Positions 1 to 13,100 of a stretch of 64,000 nucleotides of DNA are shown here, in pieces. Under the pieces are notes generated by a model. The model was not told the DNA's origin. It searched no databases and was given only the letters and a program-made list of their open reading frames with translations. The number at the start of each line of letters is the position of its first letter. Position 1 is the first letter of the stretch. The position numbers were made by a program, and so were the translations under genes. The DNA comes from Sarcophilus harrisii (taxonomy: Eukaryota > Chordata > Mammalia > Dasyuromorphia > Dasyuridae), in contig NC_045430.1 of the NCBI RefSeq assembly GCF_902635505.1, forward strand, positions 1,054,001 through 1,118,000, in the 5' to 3' direction.

Positions 1-289
1 GTCCTGCCTTGGGGGGGAGAGGGGGGGAAGAGACAGGTCATGGGCACAGCGGGCTTGGCTTTGGGTGAAGTTCTGGCCGGCCTCCCAGTGGGGGAGGCCC
101 CCTCCATCCGGGCCCGCTGCAGCCCCCAGCCCCCTTTCCCCCGGGCCTGGGGACAAAGCCCTCTGTAAGCCCGAGTGCTCCAGGTCTGATGAGCCAGAAC
201 ACTCCCCATTGTGCTTCTGGTAGCCCTGCCAAGGATGGCACCTGCGCCCGGGAAGGGCCACCTTCCCACCTTGGTCCCAGCTGTTCTGT

Positions 290-385
290 GAGGTCAGAAG
301 CACAAATAACCTCATCCCCACTTTGCAGTCAGGGAAACTGAGGCTCGGAGGAGGGGGTGGCTTGCGCACGGTCCCACGGGCAGGA
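290..385 (-). repeat. MIR fragment
   Basis: A ggaaactgaggctcggag core followed by a degenerate cttgc..cacggtc block, the usual reverse-strand reading of MIR, in the intron before exon 497. Confidence 0.55.
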
Positions 386-496
386 CAGGCAGAGCTAGCG
401 CCTCTGAGCCACGAGCGTGGGGCTGGGCCGCAGGAGAGGGGCCCTGGAGCGTCCTTCCCACGGCCAGGAGCGAGCCTCCCGCTGCCTCCCCAACAG

Positions 497-682
497 ATCC
501 TGAACAGCCACGTCGACTTCGCCGTGTTCCACGGCCCCTCGGAGGTGGCCTCCATGAGGCTGGGCAGGTCCCGGGTGAGCGACGGCAGATGGCACCACCT
601 GCTCATCGAGCTGAGGAGCGCCAAGGATGGCAAGGACATCAAGTACCTGGCCGTGATGACCCTGGACTACGGGCTGGATCAG
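497..682 (+). CDS. CELSR1: CELSR1 exon: laminin-G domain 2, middle
   Basis: The acceptor is ccaacag at 490-496. Phase-0 reading begins ILNSHVDFAVFHGPS and ends DYGLDQ, with donor gtgcct at 683. It contains the typical LamG strand RVSDGRWHHLLIEL. Confidence 0.93.
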
Positions 683-1117
683 GTGCCTTCTGTGGGGCCG
701 GGGCCGGGTCCCAGAGCCTCCGGGCCCCTGCGGGCCGAGTTTCCGGTGTCCCTGGAGCCGAGGCTCTAAGCAGGAGTTCTTGGGGCCTCAGTGTAGCAGA
801 GGGAGGCTCCCCTCGAGGCGCCTCTGACTCCAACCCCACCGGGGGTTCCTTCCCGACAGAACACGGTGCAAATAGGCAACCAGCTCCCCGGCTTAAAGAT
901 GAGGAGCCTGCTGGTGGGCGGCCTCTCGGAAGACCAGGTCACGGTTCGGCAAGGCTTCTCCGGCTGCATGCAGGTACGTGTGCCCGGTGCCAGCCAGCTC
1001 CGTGCCCACCCACGCAGCCTGTAGCCCCCCGTCCCTCCGGCTCCCACGAGACCCCATGTCACGCGCTTTGTCAGCCTTAGGTAGATGCCAGCTAGCATTT
1101 ACCTGCTATGTTATATG

Positions 1118-1154
<37 letters not shown>

Positions 1155-4100
1155 GATTTCATTCCTCTCAGAAACAAAGAGTAAAAAACAAAGCAGAAAA
1201 GAGATAAATGACCTAATAAGTAAAGGATTTGCCCAAACTGACAGTTAGCCGGTGTTCCCGCACCTCTGCTGGGAAGGAGGGAGGTCTAGCCTCCCCCGGC
1301 CCGATCCCGGCCTCCCCCGGCCTCCCCTAGCCCGATCCCGGCCTTATATTGTTCGGGGGTGCTCGCTGCTTTCACTCTGCGTCAGTTCACAGAAGTCTTC
1401 CCATACTCTCTTCAGTCCTTCAAAGCCGTCATTTCCCCCAGAGCCAGAATGACTGGTAAATGGTGGAAGATGTGGGGGGCCCGGTGGCCTTAGCTTTAGG
1501 GAGCCCTGTCTCTGCCCCACACTGGCTGGCTTCGGGCCCAGGAGCCGATATCTGCACAGGGGAGAGCTTCCTGACCTGTGCTAAAATAAGGGGTGTCTGC
1601 CTGGTACCCTCAGTAACTTGGCTGAACCCCAGCTCTCCTGAGCAGCCGTGGGGACCCCCGGCACTTTGGTCCCTTTGTGGTGGTCTCTGATCTGAGCCCT
1701 TCCTTCACCCAAAACCCAAATCCCTCCCTCAGTTGTGCCAAGGACTTTTCCTTGCAAGTTCCCTGGGGACAGGAAAGGCCCATTTTACAGAGGAAAAAAC
1801 TGAAGTCCAGAGCAGGGAAGGCACCAAGGACTGACCTCCATCTCTCATATGGGGGAGCGTTGCACCTCGAGCCGAGTCCTTCTGGTCCCATGTCCAGGCC
1901 ATCCTAGCTCTCCGTCTGCCTTTAGCGTTGGCTCCATCCAAGACCTCTGAGGCCCCGGCTGAGGCCTCCTGAGGCACAGACCTCTCCGAGCCTCGGCTCA
2001 GGGCCTCCCGGGCAGCCCAGCCTGTCCCATCCCCGGACCTGTGATCCCAGGCTTCGGGGCAGGCCAGCCCCCCCGTCGTGCAACTGAGCCGGGTCTTCTC
2101 ACCACAGGGGGTGAGGATGGGGGAGACATCGACCAATATCGTGACCCTGAACATGAAGGAGGCCCTTAAGGTCAGGGTGAAGGACGGGTGTGCCCTGGAC
2201 AATCCGTGCGCCTCCAGCCCGTGCCCCGAGCACAGCCACTGCACCGACGACTGGGACAGCTACTCGTGCACCTGTGACCCAGGTGAGAGCGGCGGGCCCG
2301 GGAGGAGAGCAGGACCGCACCGGGGCCTCCCTCGGCAGCCCGTATCCTGCTCCCTCCCCAAGGGCCCAGTCCCGGGGCACCAGGTGGGAGAGCGTGGGGG
2401 TCTGTGTGTGTGAAAGCAGCGTGCAGGTGTGTGCATTGTGGGTCTGTGAGCAGGTGAGGGCGTGAGTGCAGGGGACGAGTCTGAATGTGGACAGGTGAGT
2501 GTGTGAGTGAGTGTATATGCAGGGATGTGAGTGTGCTGTGTGTGTAAGGGCACCTATGTGTGGGTATGAGGTATGAGTGTAAGTGTGTCCCCTGCCCTTC
2601 CAGAGCCCCCCACAATACTTGGGGGCCGCCACGGCCCTGAGGAAGAGCGCAGGGGGTCTCCAAGGTTTCCTTCTCGGGTGCCGGGCCCTGCATCGGTCGG
2701 AGGCTGATGCATTCCCTTCCCGCTCTCCTAGGGTACTTTGGGAGAGACTGCGTGGACGTGTGCAACCTGAACCCCTGCGAGCACGTTTCTACTTGTGTCC
2801 GAAAACCCAGCTCCGCCCAGGGCTACGCGTGCGAATGTGGGCAGAGCTACTACGGACAGTACTGTGAAAACAAGTGAGGGCGCTTCTTAACTGCCGGGGA
2901 GCGGGGCTGCAGCCAGATGGGCTTCCTGCTTGACCCAGCAGGAAACTGGTCCCAGAACGGGGAAGGAACTTAGAACAGGGAAGGTCAGGCTGGGGGGGGC
3001 CTGAGATAAGGAAGGTCCCCTGGCAGTCCCTCCTTTTCATCCAGGAGCCCGACTGGCCTTGGGTAATGACCTGGGCTGCCCGGTAACATCCATACCTCCT
3101 GGTTCCGTGCCATTCTCCGTTGAGGAGGCGCCCCGGCTCCTGCTAGCTGGGCAGAGGGTTGCTGGGGGCCTCTGCCGGCCAGAGCCTCAGTCCACGCCCT
3201 TTGCCTCCAAACAGAATCCACCTCCCGTGTCCCAAGGGCTGGTGGGGAAACCCCGTGTGTGGCCCCTGTCACTGTGAGGTCAGTAAAGGCTTTGACCCCG
3301 ACTGCAACAAGACCAACGGAGAGTGCCAGTGCAAGGTAAGTGGTGGCTCCCGCAGCCGGCTGCGCCCCAGAGGTTGCACCGCTCCCCCCCCCCAGCCCCC
3401 GGCAGCAGGAAGAGAAGCTGCGTCCGAGCCAAGGCCAGGCCAGGCAGCTGCGGCTAGAGGGGGAGGCCCCGGACGTCGGGGATGGGAGCTGTGGCTTGGG
3501 TCAGGAAGCCCGAGGAGCCACTGACAGCTTCTGAGGACAGGAGGGCCCGGCCTGGGCGGGAAAGCTGCAGAGCAGGAGACAGAGGCAGGGAAGATACAAA
3601 GTCTCAGTGTTGTTTAAACATATTTCCCAAGAAGACTGGGAGCTCCTGGGGGACTGAACCTGGCTGTGGGCTTGTCCTGAGAAGAGCATTTCTGCACACA
3701 GTAGGGGCTCAACAAATGTTGGCTGAGTTGAACTATACTATATATATATATATATATATTGCCCCTATCCCCCCCCGGTGTTGTTGTGGTGGGGGTCCGT
3801 GTGTTTACCCCCCCCGCACCACTCCTCCAGGAGAACTACTACAAGCCCCAGCACCAGGAGGCGTGCTACCCGTGCGACTGCTTCCCCTACGGCTCCCACA
3901 CGCGCACCTGTGACATGGAGACGGGCCAATGCGCCTGCAAATCGGGGGTGATCGGGCGCCAGTGTAACCGCTGCGACAACCCCTTTGCCGAAGTGACCAC
4001 CCAGGGCTGTGAAGGTGGGTGCCGCCCCCCGGGGGCTCTGGCAGGGCAGCTGGCTGCAGCCGGAGGGGGCCCCGAGATCGGCCAGCCGAGCTGCGCCCCC

Positions 4101-7100
4101 CACTAACCCAGCTTAGGGTTTGCTTCATCAGCATCATCAGCTTACCGACTCTCAGATCTTAGACGTTTAGGCAGCTGTCCTTGTTACACAGAGGGGGAAA
4201 CTGAGGCCGGGGGGAGGAAGGGATGTGCCGAAGGTCTCCTGCCTCCCCATCCAGCCTCCTTCCCCCTCTCCCTCCCCTTCCTCGCTCCCTCTGCCTGGGG
4301 GACACGTTGGGCCCTGGGGGCGGGAGGTTTAGAAAACGGCCCCCCCGGTGCAGCCACCGAGGTCCAGTGTGGCAGGGACCCGGCCTTGGGCAGCGAGGCC
4401 TGAGCTGGAGGCCGTGAGGGCCATCCACCCCGTCTCCCTCTCTGGCGATGGGGATGCCCAGGCCCACTCTGAGGCGGTTCTCGGAGCCCTCGCCTGGCCC
4501 CGGAGCAACGCTTCTCCCTAACGTCCAGCCTCTCGTTTTTTCTGGTGGCTGCAGTGATCTACAGCGGCTGTCCCCGGGCGTTTGAGGCTGGCATCTGGTG
4601 GCCGCAGACCAAGTTTGGGCAGCCGGCGGCCGTGCCCTGCCCTAAGGGATCCGTGGGTAAGCATGAACGTGGACTGGTCCCAGCCTGTGTGGTTAGTGTG
4701 GCAACGGAGCAAGGCAGCCGGCGGGCGGGGAACTGCACCCCCACACATGAGGGGGCTAATGAGGGGGGCTGGGGGTTGTGCCCCCACTCATGAGGCGGGG
4801 CAGGGGCGGTCCCTGGGGAATCCTGGGTCAGGGAGACGCCGAGGGCTTAGTGGGGGTCCTTTGGGCCTGCATCTCCCAGGGCTGTTCTGCGAGCAAGGGG
4901 CCCGAGTCCTAGAGAGCCCTGGGGATGGGCCAGCGGCAGACTGTGGCCCCAAGCTCCATGGGCCCTGCCCATCCCCCCAAATACCTCCATCTGCCTGGTG
5001 ACCCCTCGGGCCACACAGCACTTGCTCTTCCATTTCCCACCCATGCTTTTGCTCAGGCCGTCCCCTTGCCCAGGATGCTCCCCCAGCTCTCTCTAAGACT
5101 GCCCTGTGGGCCATGCCCTGGTCCCCCAGGGGTGAGGGTCTTTATTCTGCCTCATCTCCGGCGTGTTTCTGGTGCGTCCTCCGTCCCGGCTGAGCCTGTG
5201 CCAGGCACGCTGGGTCGGTCGCGGGGCTCTCACCCGCTGCTCTGCCTCGGTCCCCAGGGAACGCCATCCGCCACTGCAGCAGTGAGAAGGGCTGGCTCCC
5301 CCCGGAGCTCTTCAACTGCACCACGTCCTCCTTCCTGGGCCTGAGGACCATGGTACGAGACCAGCTTCCTTCCCTCTCATTGGGGAGGGACAACAACACC
5401 CTTGGGGGGCCCTCTGAGCCAGGCTGGTGAAGGGCAGATGCCATCCCCCCTCCAGCTGTGGACGCTGGGACTTCTCCCCGCGGGCCCTTCCTGCCAGCGG
5501 CTCGGCTCCCGGGGTCCCCATGGCTGGGCGAGCTTGGGGGAGGTCGTGCTCTGACAAGGCCATGCGGTGGCATCCAAGGGGAGTGCCAGTGTGGGGTGGG
5601 CACCGATGCCAGTGCGGGGTGGGCACTGATGCCAGTGCGGGGTGGGCATCGATGCCCTTGGTTCCCCACATCTGTGAAGGGCCCCACAGTCAGCTGGGGT
5701 TTACTCAGGGCTCCTGCATGGTTTGGGCAATGTCTGTGGAGTGGGATGAGCTGCGTCCCTGTCAGTTCTGGAGGCTGAGCCCTGGCAGGGCCCCCACCTC
5801 CTCCACAGGTGGTGAGTGCCCTCCGTGCTGCCAGGGCCCACTCTGGGGAAGGAAGGATTACCAAGGGGAGGGCTCTGTGCCCGACCCGTATTTGGTCCGA
5901 AGCAGGCGCTCCATACATGGGATGGAGGAACTGACTGGAACCTAGTGGGAGAGCCCCCGGGACCCCCTGGGGGCACCTTTTATGTGCTCATGTTCACAGC
6001 CAGGATTGTAGATGGGCAGCGCCGGCTCTGGGAAGCTGAGCTTTCCTCTTGTGTTTCAGAACGAGAAGCTCCGTCGCAACGAGACCAGGATGGACGGGGA
6101 CAAGTCGATCCGGCTGATGCATGTGCTGGAGAACGTGACCAGGTCCGCCGGTGTCCTGTACGGGAACGACGTGCGCACCGCGTACCACACGATGCTCCAC
6201 GTGCTGCAGTACGAGAGCCGGCAGCAGGGCTTCGACCTGGCGGCCACCAGAGACGCGGAGTTCCATGAGGTGAGGGACGGCGGGGCTGAGAAGTGGGGGC
6301 TGGGGGGACTGGGGGACCCGGGGGGGCAGAGAAGTGGGGGCACGGCGCCTCCCCAGGATCAGGGCTGGCGGGCTGGGCGGGTGTTGCTCGCTCACAGGCC
6401 TCCTGGACCTCGGAGTAGGGGGATAACCCCAGCAGAGCAGACAAGGGCACGGGGCCGGGCACCACTCACCTGGCCGTGTCTCCCCTCCCCCCAGAACCTC
6501 CTCCGAGCCGGCAGCGCCCTTCTGGACCCCCGCCACAAGGACTCCTGGGAGCAGATCCAGCGGGCCGAGGCGGGCACGGCGCGCCTGCTCCAGCACTTTG
6601 AGGACTACTTCTCCAACCTGGGGAGGAACATGCGGAGAACCTACATGAAGCCCTTTGTCATCATCACGGCCAACATGAGTAAGCCCTGAATGCCCCCGCG
6701 GGGCCCAGGGACAGCCTGGGGGCCTCTAATCCTGCCGCAACTGCCAGCTCCTGCTCCCTGGGGCCGAGGGGTATACGTGGGGCCCCCCTAGTCCTGCTGG
6801 CTGCTCCCTGGGGCTGAGGGACGCACACAGAGTCTTGTGTTTAGTCCTAAATTCCCCAGGCTGGCCCAGCACCAGCAGGCCAGGGAAGCCTTGGGGAGTC
6901 CCCCTCGGGCTGTGGGGTGGGGGCTCCCTGTCCCGCACCTCCCCTGGGATTAGCCCCACTGGGAGCCAGACTGGGCCCCCACAGCCCTGCCGCCCTGGGG
7001 GCTCTATGGACACAGGGGTGCCCCATCCCAGAGCCCCATTCCACCCCACAGCCCGCCCCCTGACTGAGGCCCTTCTCTCGCAGTCCTGGCCGCCGACATC

Positions 7101-10100
7101 TTCGCCAAGTCCAACTTCTCGGGCGCCAGGGTGCCGCGCTTCGATGAGATTTACGAGGATTACCCCAAGGACCTGGAGTCGTCTGTCCTCTTCCCTGCCC
7201 ACTTGTTCGAGCCCTCAGACAGGAGAGGTAGGCCCGGCCTCCCGGAGGCAGCTCTTGGCCCCCCGTCAGGGGCGCCAGGCCGGGGTCTCGGAGCTCTTCC
7301 TGTCGCCAAGCCCCTTGGTCTCTTCAGTGCCTCCAGTGCACCTCCAACAGGACCCCGGCATGCGGGAAGAGGGAGAAACCCCTCAGCCGGGGTCCTCGGG
7401 ACTGGGCCAGGAAGCCAGACGTTAGCAGACATGTTTGGGGGCACACTCTGGGGGGGCCTGTGGGGGCCAGCAGCCACCCCCAGGGCAGGTTTCTCTGTAG
7501 GTTGGTCCCCTGGCCCAGCCATCCCCCAGCTTCTCTCTGCTGTCTGCCCTGCTGTCCCCCCCCAGCCTCTCCCTGCTGCCCCCTGCTCCGGCCCCCCCAC
7601 CTCTCCCTGCTGCCCCCCGCTCCGGCCCCCCCACCTCTCCCTGCTGCCCCCCGCTCCGGCCCCCCCACCTCTCCCTGCTGCCCCCCGCTCCAGCCTCCCC
7701 AGCCCTCCCACCTGGGCCCACCCTCTGGCCCAGCCCTTCTGACACTCGGGCACCAACCCTGCAGATGCGGCCACGGCAAGACCCTCTAAGCACAGGGTGA
7801 CCCCCAGAGCGGAGCCGGGTGACCTGGCCCCCGGGGACTCCCTGGCGAAGAGGAGGAAGCGGCAGCCGGACGAGTGGAGCCAGCACGCGGTGGCCCTGGT
7901 CCTCATCTCCCGCTCGCTGGGCCAGCTGCTGCCCGAGCAGTACGACCCCGACCGGAGGAGCCTGCGGTGAGGGCCTGGGCGGCCCGGGGGCCTTCCCTCC
8001 CCAGGGCCCTGCAGCCAGGAGGGTGGGGGAGCCAGGGCAGGGCAGGGGGCTGGGGGTGGGGGGCCGGGGGCAGCAGGACAGGGGCAGTGGGACAGGGGGA
8101 CAGGGGAGGGGAGGGGGGGGACAGGGGCAGCAGGACCCACCTGGCAGGCTCACCCTTGCAGCCTCCGTGATAGCGGCCCCCCCCCTTCCAGGCTGCCCCA
8201 TCGGCCGGTCATCAACACGCCCATCGTCAGCACCCTGCTCCACAGTGAGGGGGGCCAGGCCCCCAGCCCCCTGGCGCGTCCCCTGCTGGTGCAACACACC
8301 CTGCTGGAGACAGAGGAGAGAAGCAAGCCAGTCTGCGTGTTCTGGAACCATTCCCTTGGGTCTGTGCTGGGCTGGGCTGCTGAGCCCTGGGGCCTGGAGC
8401 TGGGAGAAGCGGCAGGGGGGGGGGGGGAAGGGGGGGGCGCTCTGGGGCTTACCTTGGTGCCCGGCGCACAGTAGGTGCTAAATACATGTTTGCTGACCGA
8501 GGTAACATGAATGAGGTCACTGGGGGACGCCGGCCTCCGAGGACGGGAAGGCGAGTCCGGCCCCAGAGGGCCGAGGGCACTGCCAGCCCCCCTGAGGGCA
8601 GGCCCGGGGGCACATGGGCCTCCCCACTTACCCTCGTTCCCGGGGCTGGAGGCTGCGCAAGGCCGTTTCCCCCCAAAACAAAGGCGGCTATAAAAGGTTC
8701 TGACCGTTTCCCTGGCAGAAGCGACTTTCTGGCTTCCCCCGGCCGCGGCTCTTTGTTTCCCCAGAGAAGCAGCGATTAGTCATTGCTTTTAATGGCCCCC
8801 GCCGGGCCTCCGCAAAGCACCTTTCATCCAGGCACCTTCAGAAAGGGGAGACAGGTCCCCATTAACTTTCACAGCCCATTTAATGGATGAGTAAACTGAG
8901 GGGGGAGGGGGGAGAGCCGCTTTCCCAGAGCTGAGCAGACTGTGGGCTCTTCCCTGGCTTTCAGGGCTTTGAGGTCCCACTTTCCGGGACTTGTCTCCGA
9001 GGGGCCCATAAAAGGCTCGGGGATCCTTGCATGAAAGGCGCCTCCTAACAAATGGCGCTCCCCACACCAGTGCTTTGTTGTCCCTTCTCAGCCACCCTCC
9101 CCCGGCTCTGAAAAAGCAGCCCCGGCCCCTCGCTTCTCCTCCCCAAGGGGTGTAAGTTGGGCTCGGCTCCCCGAGGCCCCTCCGCCCACAGGCAGCCCAG
9201 CGGTCCTCCTTCCCAGAGTCCTGGTTTGCAGCCCCCCAGGACAGGGATGGACAGCAGGCTGGGGGGGCACCAGCCCCAGGTGGGCCTCTGGAGCCCACGC
9301 CCCACATTGGCTGCCACAGGAGCTCGGGGCCTGTGCCCGAGCCTGGCTGCCCCCAGACAGAGAGCGGGCCGTCACCCAGAGTCCTGGCCGGGCCCCAAAG
9401 AGAAAGCCGTGGGGGAGTGTCCCCGGTGCCCCTCGCTGGGACAGAGCCCCTCCCCGGGCCCCACCAGGGGTCGTCACACCTGGGGAGAGGCGGCCGCAGG
9501 GCTGGTTCCGGTCTCCCCAACAGGAGCAGGGTGGGGGCCCCGGGGCGGCAAGGGGAGGGACCCGCCGGCCACCGTCCCAACAGTCTCTCTGCCGCAGGAG
9601 CCGCAGCGCCGGGGGCTGGTCGGCCAAAGGGTGCGAGCTGGTCTCCCGAAACAGCAGCCACATCACCTGCTCGCCCAGCCAGCCTGGCGGTGATGGACAC
9701 TCCAAGGAGGGTGGAGGGCCGGGGGGGGAGGGCGGGTGTGGGGGGGTTGCCCCGGAGGGTTTTGGGGGTTTTGGGGGAAGGGCGTTCGGGGGCCCCGGGA
9801 GGGCCGGGGGCCCGGGGGGGTGGCGGCCCGAAACCGGGGTGGGGGCGGGAGGGAGGAAATGCTTTGAAAGTTTTCCCTTGCGGCCTGGGCCCCTTGTTTT
9901 TGGTTTTCCGCGAGAAAAGGGGGGGGGGACCGTGGGCCCGGTTGAGATGGGGAAGTGTGGGGGTTTGGGGCGGGTGGGATAAAGGGTGGGTGGCCCCGGC
10001 AAAAATGGTTTAAGTTTCCCGGTTGGTGGCTGGGAAAGGGGGTGAGGGGGGTGGTGGGAAGTGGAGCGGGAAGGGGAAGCGGGTTTGTGGGGCCCCTTGG

Positions 10101-13100
10101 GGGAAATTTTTGCGGGTTCCCTGGTAAAGTTTAGCGTTGGCGGCCCAGAAGGGGTTTTCGTGGGGAAAACGGAAATCCGGGTTCCAGTGCCCCTCCGCCG
10201 GCTGGTCGCCCTCTTAAAATGGGGGTAATTTAAAATCTTGGTTGTTTTTAATTAAATTTTTGGGGTGAATAATTAATAATTTCTTATTTTTTTTTTTTGT
10301 TTTTTTTGTTGAATTTTTGTTTTTTTTGGGTTTCTATTTTTGGTTTGGTTTAGTATTCCCCGTGGTTTTTTTTGTGGCCATGCCCCAAGTGTGGGGGGTT
10401 TGGGGTTTGTTTTGGTGGGGCGGGTTTGGATGGCGGTTTTTGGGGCCCGTTGGTTTGCCGGGGACGGAATGCTTTTTTCCCCTTTCCCATGGTTTTGGAG
10501 GGATTGACCAGAAGGGAACCTAAACCCCGGCCCCCAAAACGGGGCTGGCCGAAGGGGACGGCTTCAAGGGTGGGTGGGCCCCCCTGAGGGATCCCCAGAA
10601 AGCTTTTTTGGGGGTTGGAATCCGGTGGTGGATGGGGTAAACCCAATTTAGTGGTTATGTTTGTGTGGGGTGGCCCAAATGGGAAAGTAATGAGCCGGCT
10701 GGGGGGAGGGGCCCTAAATGTTTTTCCCGGGTTTAAAGGGGGGGGGGAAGGGGGAAAGGGGGGGGGGACCCGTTTTGAAGGGGGTCAAGGAGATGGTGAT
10801 GGGGAGGCGGGGAAGGCCTTGGGTGGGTGGGAAGGCCCAATGGTGAAGGTAGGGTGTTTTTGCCCTTTGACAGATGAAAAATGAGGTGGGGTGAAAGTGG
10901 GAGATGGTTGTTGACCCAATTTATTTTGATGTTTTTTTTATTTTTTTTTGGAACTTGGTCCGGGGTCTGATTTAGTTTATACCCCTAGGGAATGGAGGGA
11001 TGTTAAAGAATAGGTGTGGGATATAGGGGTTAGGGGAGGGGGAGAGGGTTGTTTTGGGTTTTTTGCCCCCCTTTTTTTTGTTTGGGTTTTTGGTCCCCTT
11101 GGTTGTTTTTTTGATTTTTTTGGGGAAAAGGTTTTCCCTTTTCTGGGATTTGGCCTTGGGTTTGGGCCCGGCGTGGGTGGGACCGAGGGAGACATGGAGT
11201 GTGTTTTTCCCGCCTGTAGCCAGTTGCCCTAGGAAGTTTTGCCCGGGTGCCCCAAGTGAAGGGTTTGGTTTAGAAGGAAAGTTCCAAAAAGTTAATTTTT
11301 TTGAAACCAATAAATGATTCCCAGAGTTCCAAATAAAGGGGTATTGTGTTGAGGTTGGTTTGAATCGGGTTCCTAAGGTGATGTTTCCCTGTATTTAATT
11401 GTTTTTTTAAAATCAAATAAAAAATAAAAGGGAGTCCGACCGGGGTTCCGAGACCAGAAAGGTGGTAAGGCCCCCTTTGGGTTGTAGAAGGGGGAGGGGT
11501 TCAAGGTTTCTGTCCCAGTGCAGCATTGCATGTGTATGGGCATTTTCCCCGGGGTTTTGTTGGGTGGTAGGTGGGGGATGGAGGGGTTTTCCTTTTTAAT
11601 TTTTGGTTTTTTGTTACTGATTTCCCGAGGGAGAGAGTTGGATTTTTTGGGAAGGTTTTTGGTTGTTTGTATGTGGGACCGGGGAGGGAGTTTTGAGTTT
11701 GAGAAGGGGTTGGGGTGGGTTTGGGTTTGCGTTTGTGGCTAGTTTTTTGGGAAGGTTGGGGGGGGAGGGAAAAAAGGACCCCTGAGGTGGGGAGGGTTTG
11801 AAGGAGGGGGGGAGGCCCCCTAGGGCGAATCCCCCTAAGGCCCAATTTATACCGGCCATGTAGGTGGCCCCTTTCAGGCTGTGACCGGGTGTACGGGCGG
11901 TTTCCCCCGGGGGTCCCCAGGGCTCCCCCCCCGGTCCACTACCCCTCACCGGGTGCGCCCCCCCTCCCCCCCACCGGGCTGCCTGCCCCCCCGGCTGCCC
12001 CCCCGTTGGCCCCCACCGGGCTGCGCTGCCCCCCACCGGCTGGGCCCCCCCCACCGGGCTGCCGCTGCCCCCCCCCACCGGGCTGCCGCTGCCCCCCCCA
12101 CCGGGCTGCCGCTGCCCCCCCTCACCGGGCTGCCACTATCCCCCCCCCTCACCAGGCTGCCACCATCCCCTACCTCACCGGGTTGCCACTGTCCCCCCCC
12201 CACCGGGCTGCCGCTGCCCCCCCTCACCGGGCTGCCGCTGTCCCCCCAGTTCACATGCACGGTGATCGCCATCCTCCTCCACTACTTCTACCTGAGCACA
12301 TTTGCCTGGCTTTTTGTGGAAGGGCTGCACGTCTACCGCATGCTGACCGAGGTCAGGAACATCGACTCCGGACACATGAGGTTCTACTACGTCCTGGGCT
12401 GGGGCATCCCGGCCGTCGTCACAGGTCAGCGCCACGGAGCCCTCCCTCCCACTTGGGGGCTAGCAGCAGGTCTGCTTCCGGCCTCCCGGGTCTCCAGGAC
12501 CAGGGGTCCCAACCAAGCTTTCCTGTTGGGGTTTCCCCCGTGAAATTCTGGGGGACAAGTTTAAAAGCCCATTCTTTTTGTTTTGTGGAGTTTCCCGTTT
12601 TGGGTTTTTGTTTTTGGAAGGGTGCTTGGGCCCGGCCCCGGGGGAATGATTTTGGGTTGAATTTATTGGTTTGGGATGGTTGGCCCTGTGGAGGGCCGGC
12701 CCGTTCGTTGGCCAATGGTTTAACCCGTGGGGGGGGGAGGAGGAAGGGCCCCGGGTGCGGGATTGGTCCCCGGGGAAAGGGTGGGGGTACCCCACTATGT
12801 GGTTGGGCCCTGGGTTCCCTTGGCCCTTTTGTAGTTTTTTTGCCCAGGGATTCCCAACCGATTTCCCCGTGTTTTTCATTAGCCAAACATTTTTTGTTGG
12901 CAGGCGTTTTGCGGCGGGGTTATTATGACGGGGGGATAGAGGAGGGTGGGCCAGAAGGTTGGGGGGGGGAATTTTCCCTAAGTTTCCCCACCTGGGGGGG
13001 AAAGGGCAAAATCAAATGAGGGGGGGGGGTTTTTAAAAGGGGGGTGGGGGGGGGAATTATTCCCGGAGGGTGAAAGGGTTGGGTGGTTTTTGGGGCGTGG

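Noticed and set aside
11889-13019. Long + strand open frame (376 codons) over the minisatellite and the CELSR1 helix exon
   Set aside because: It is the C-rich minisatellite and noise read in a frame other than the true exon frame; low-complexity P/C/A-rich text with no homology.
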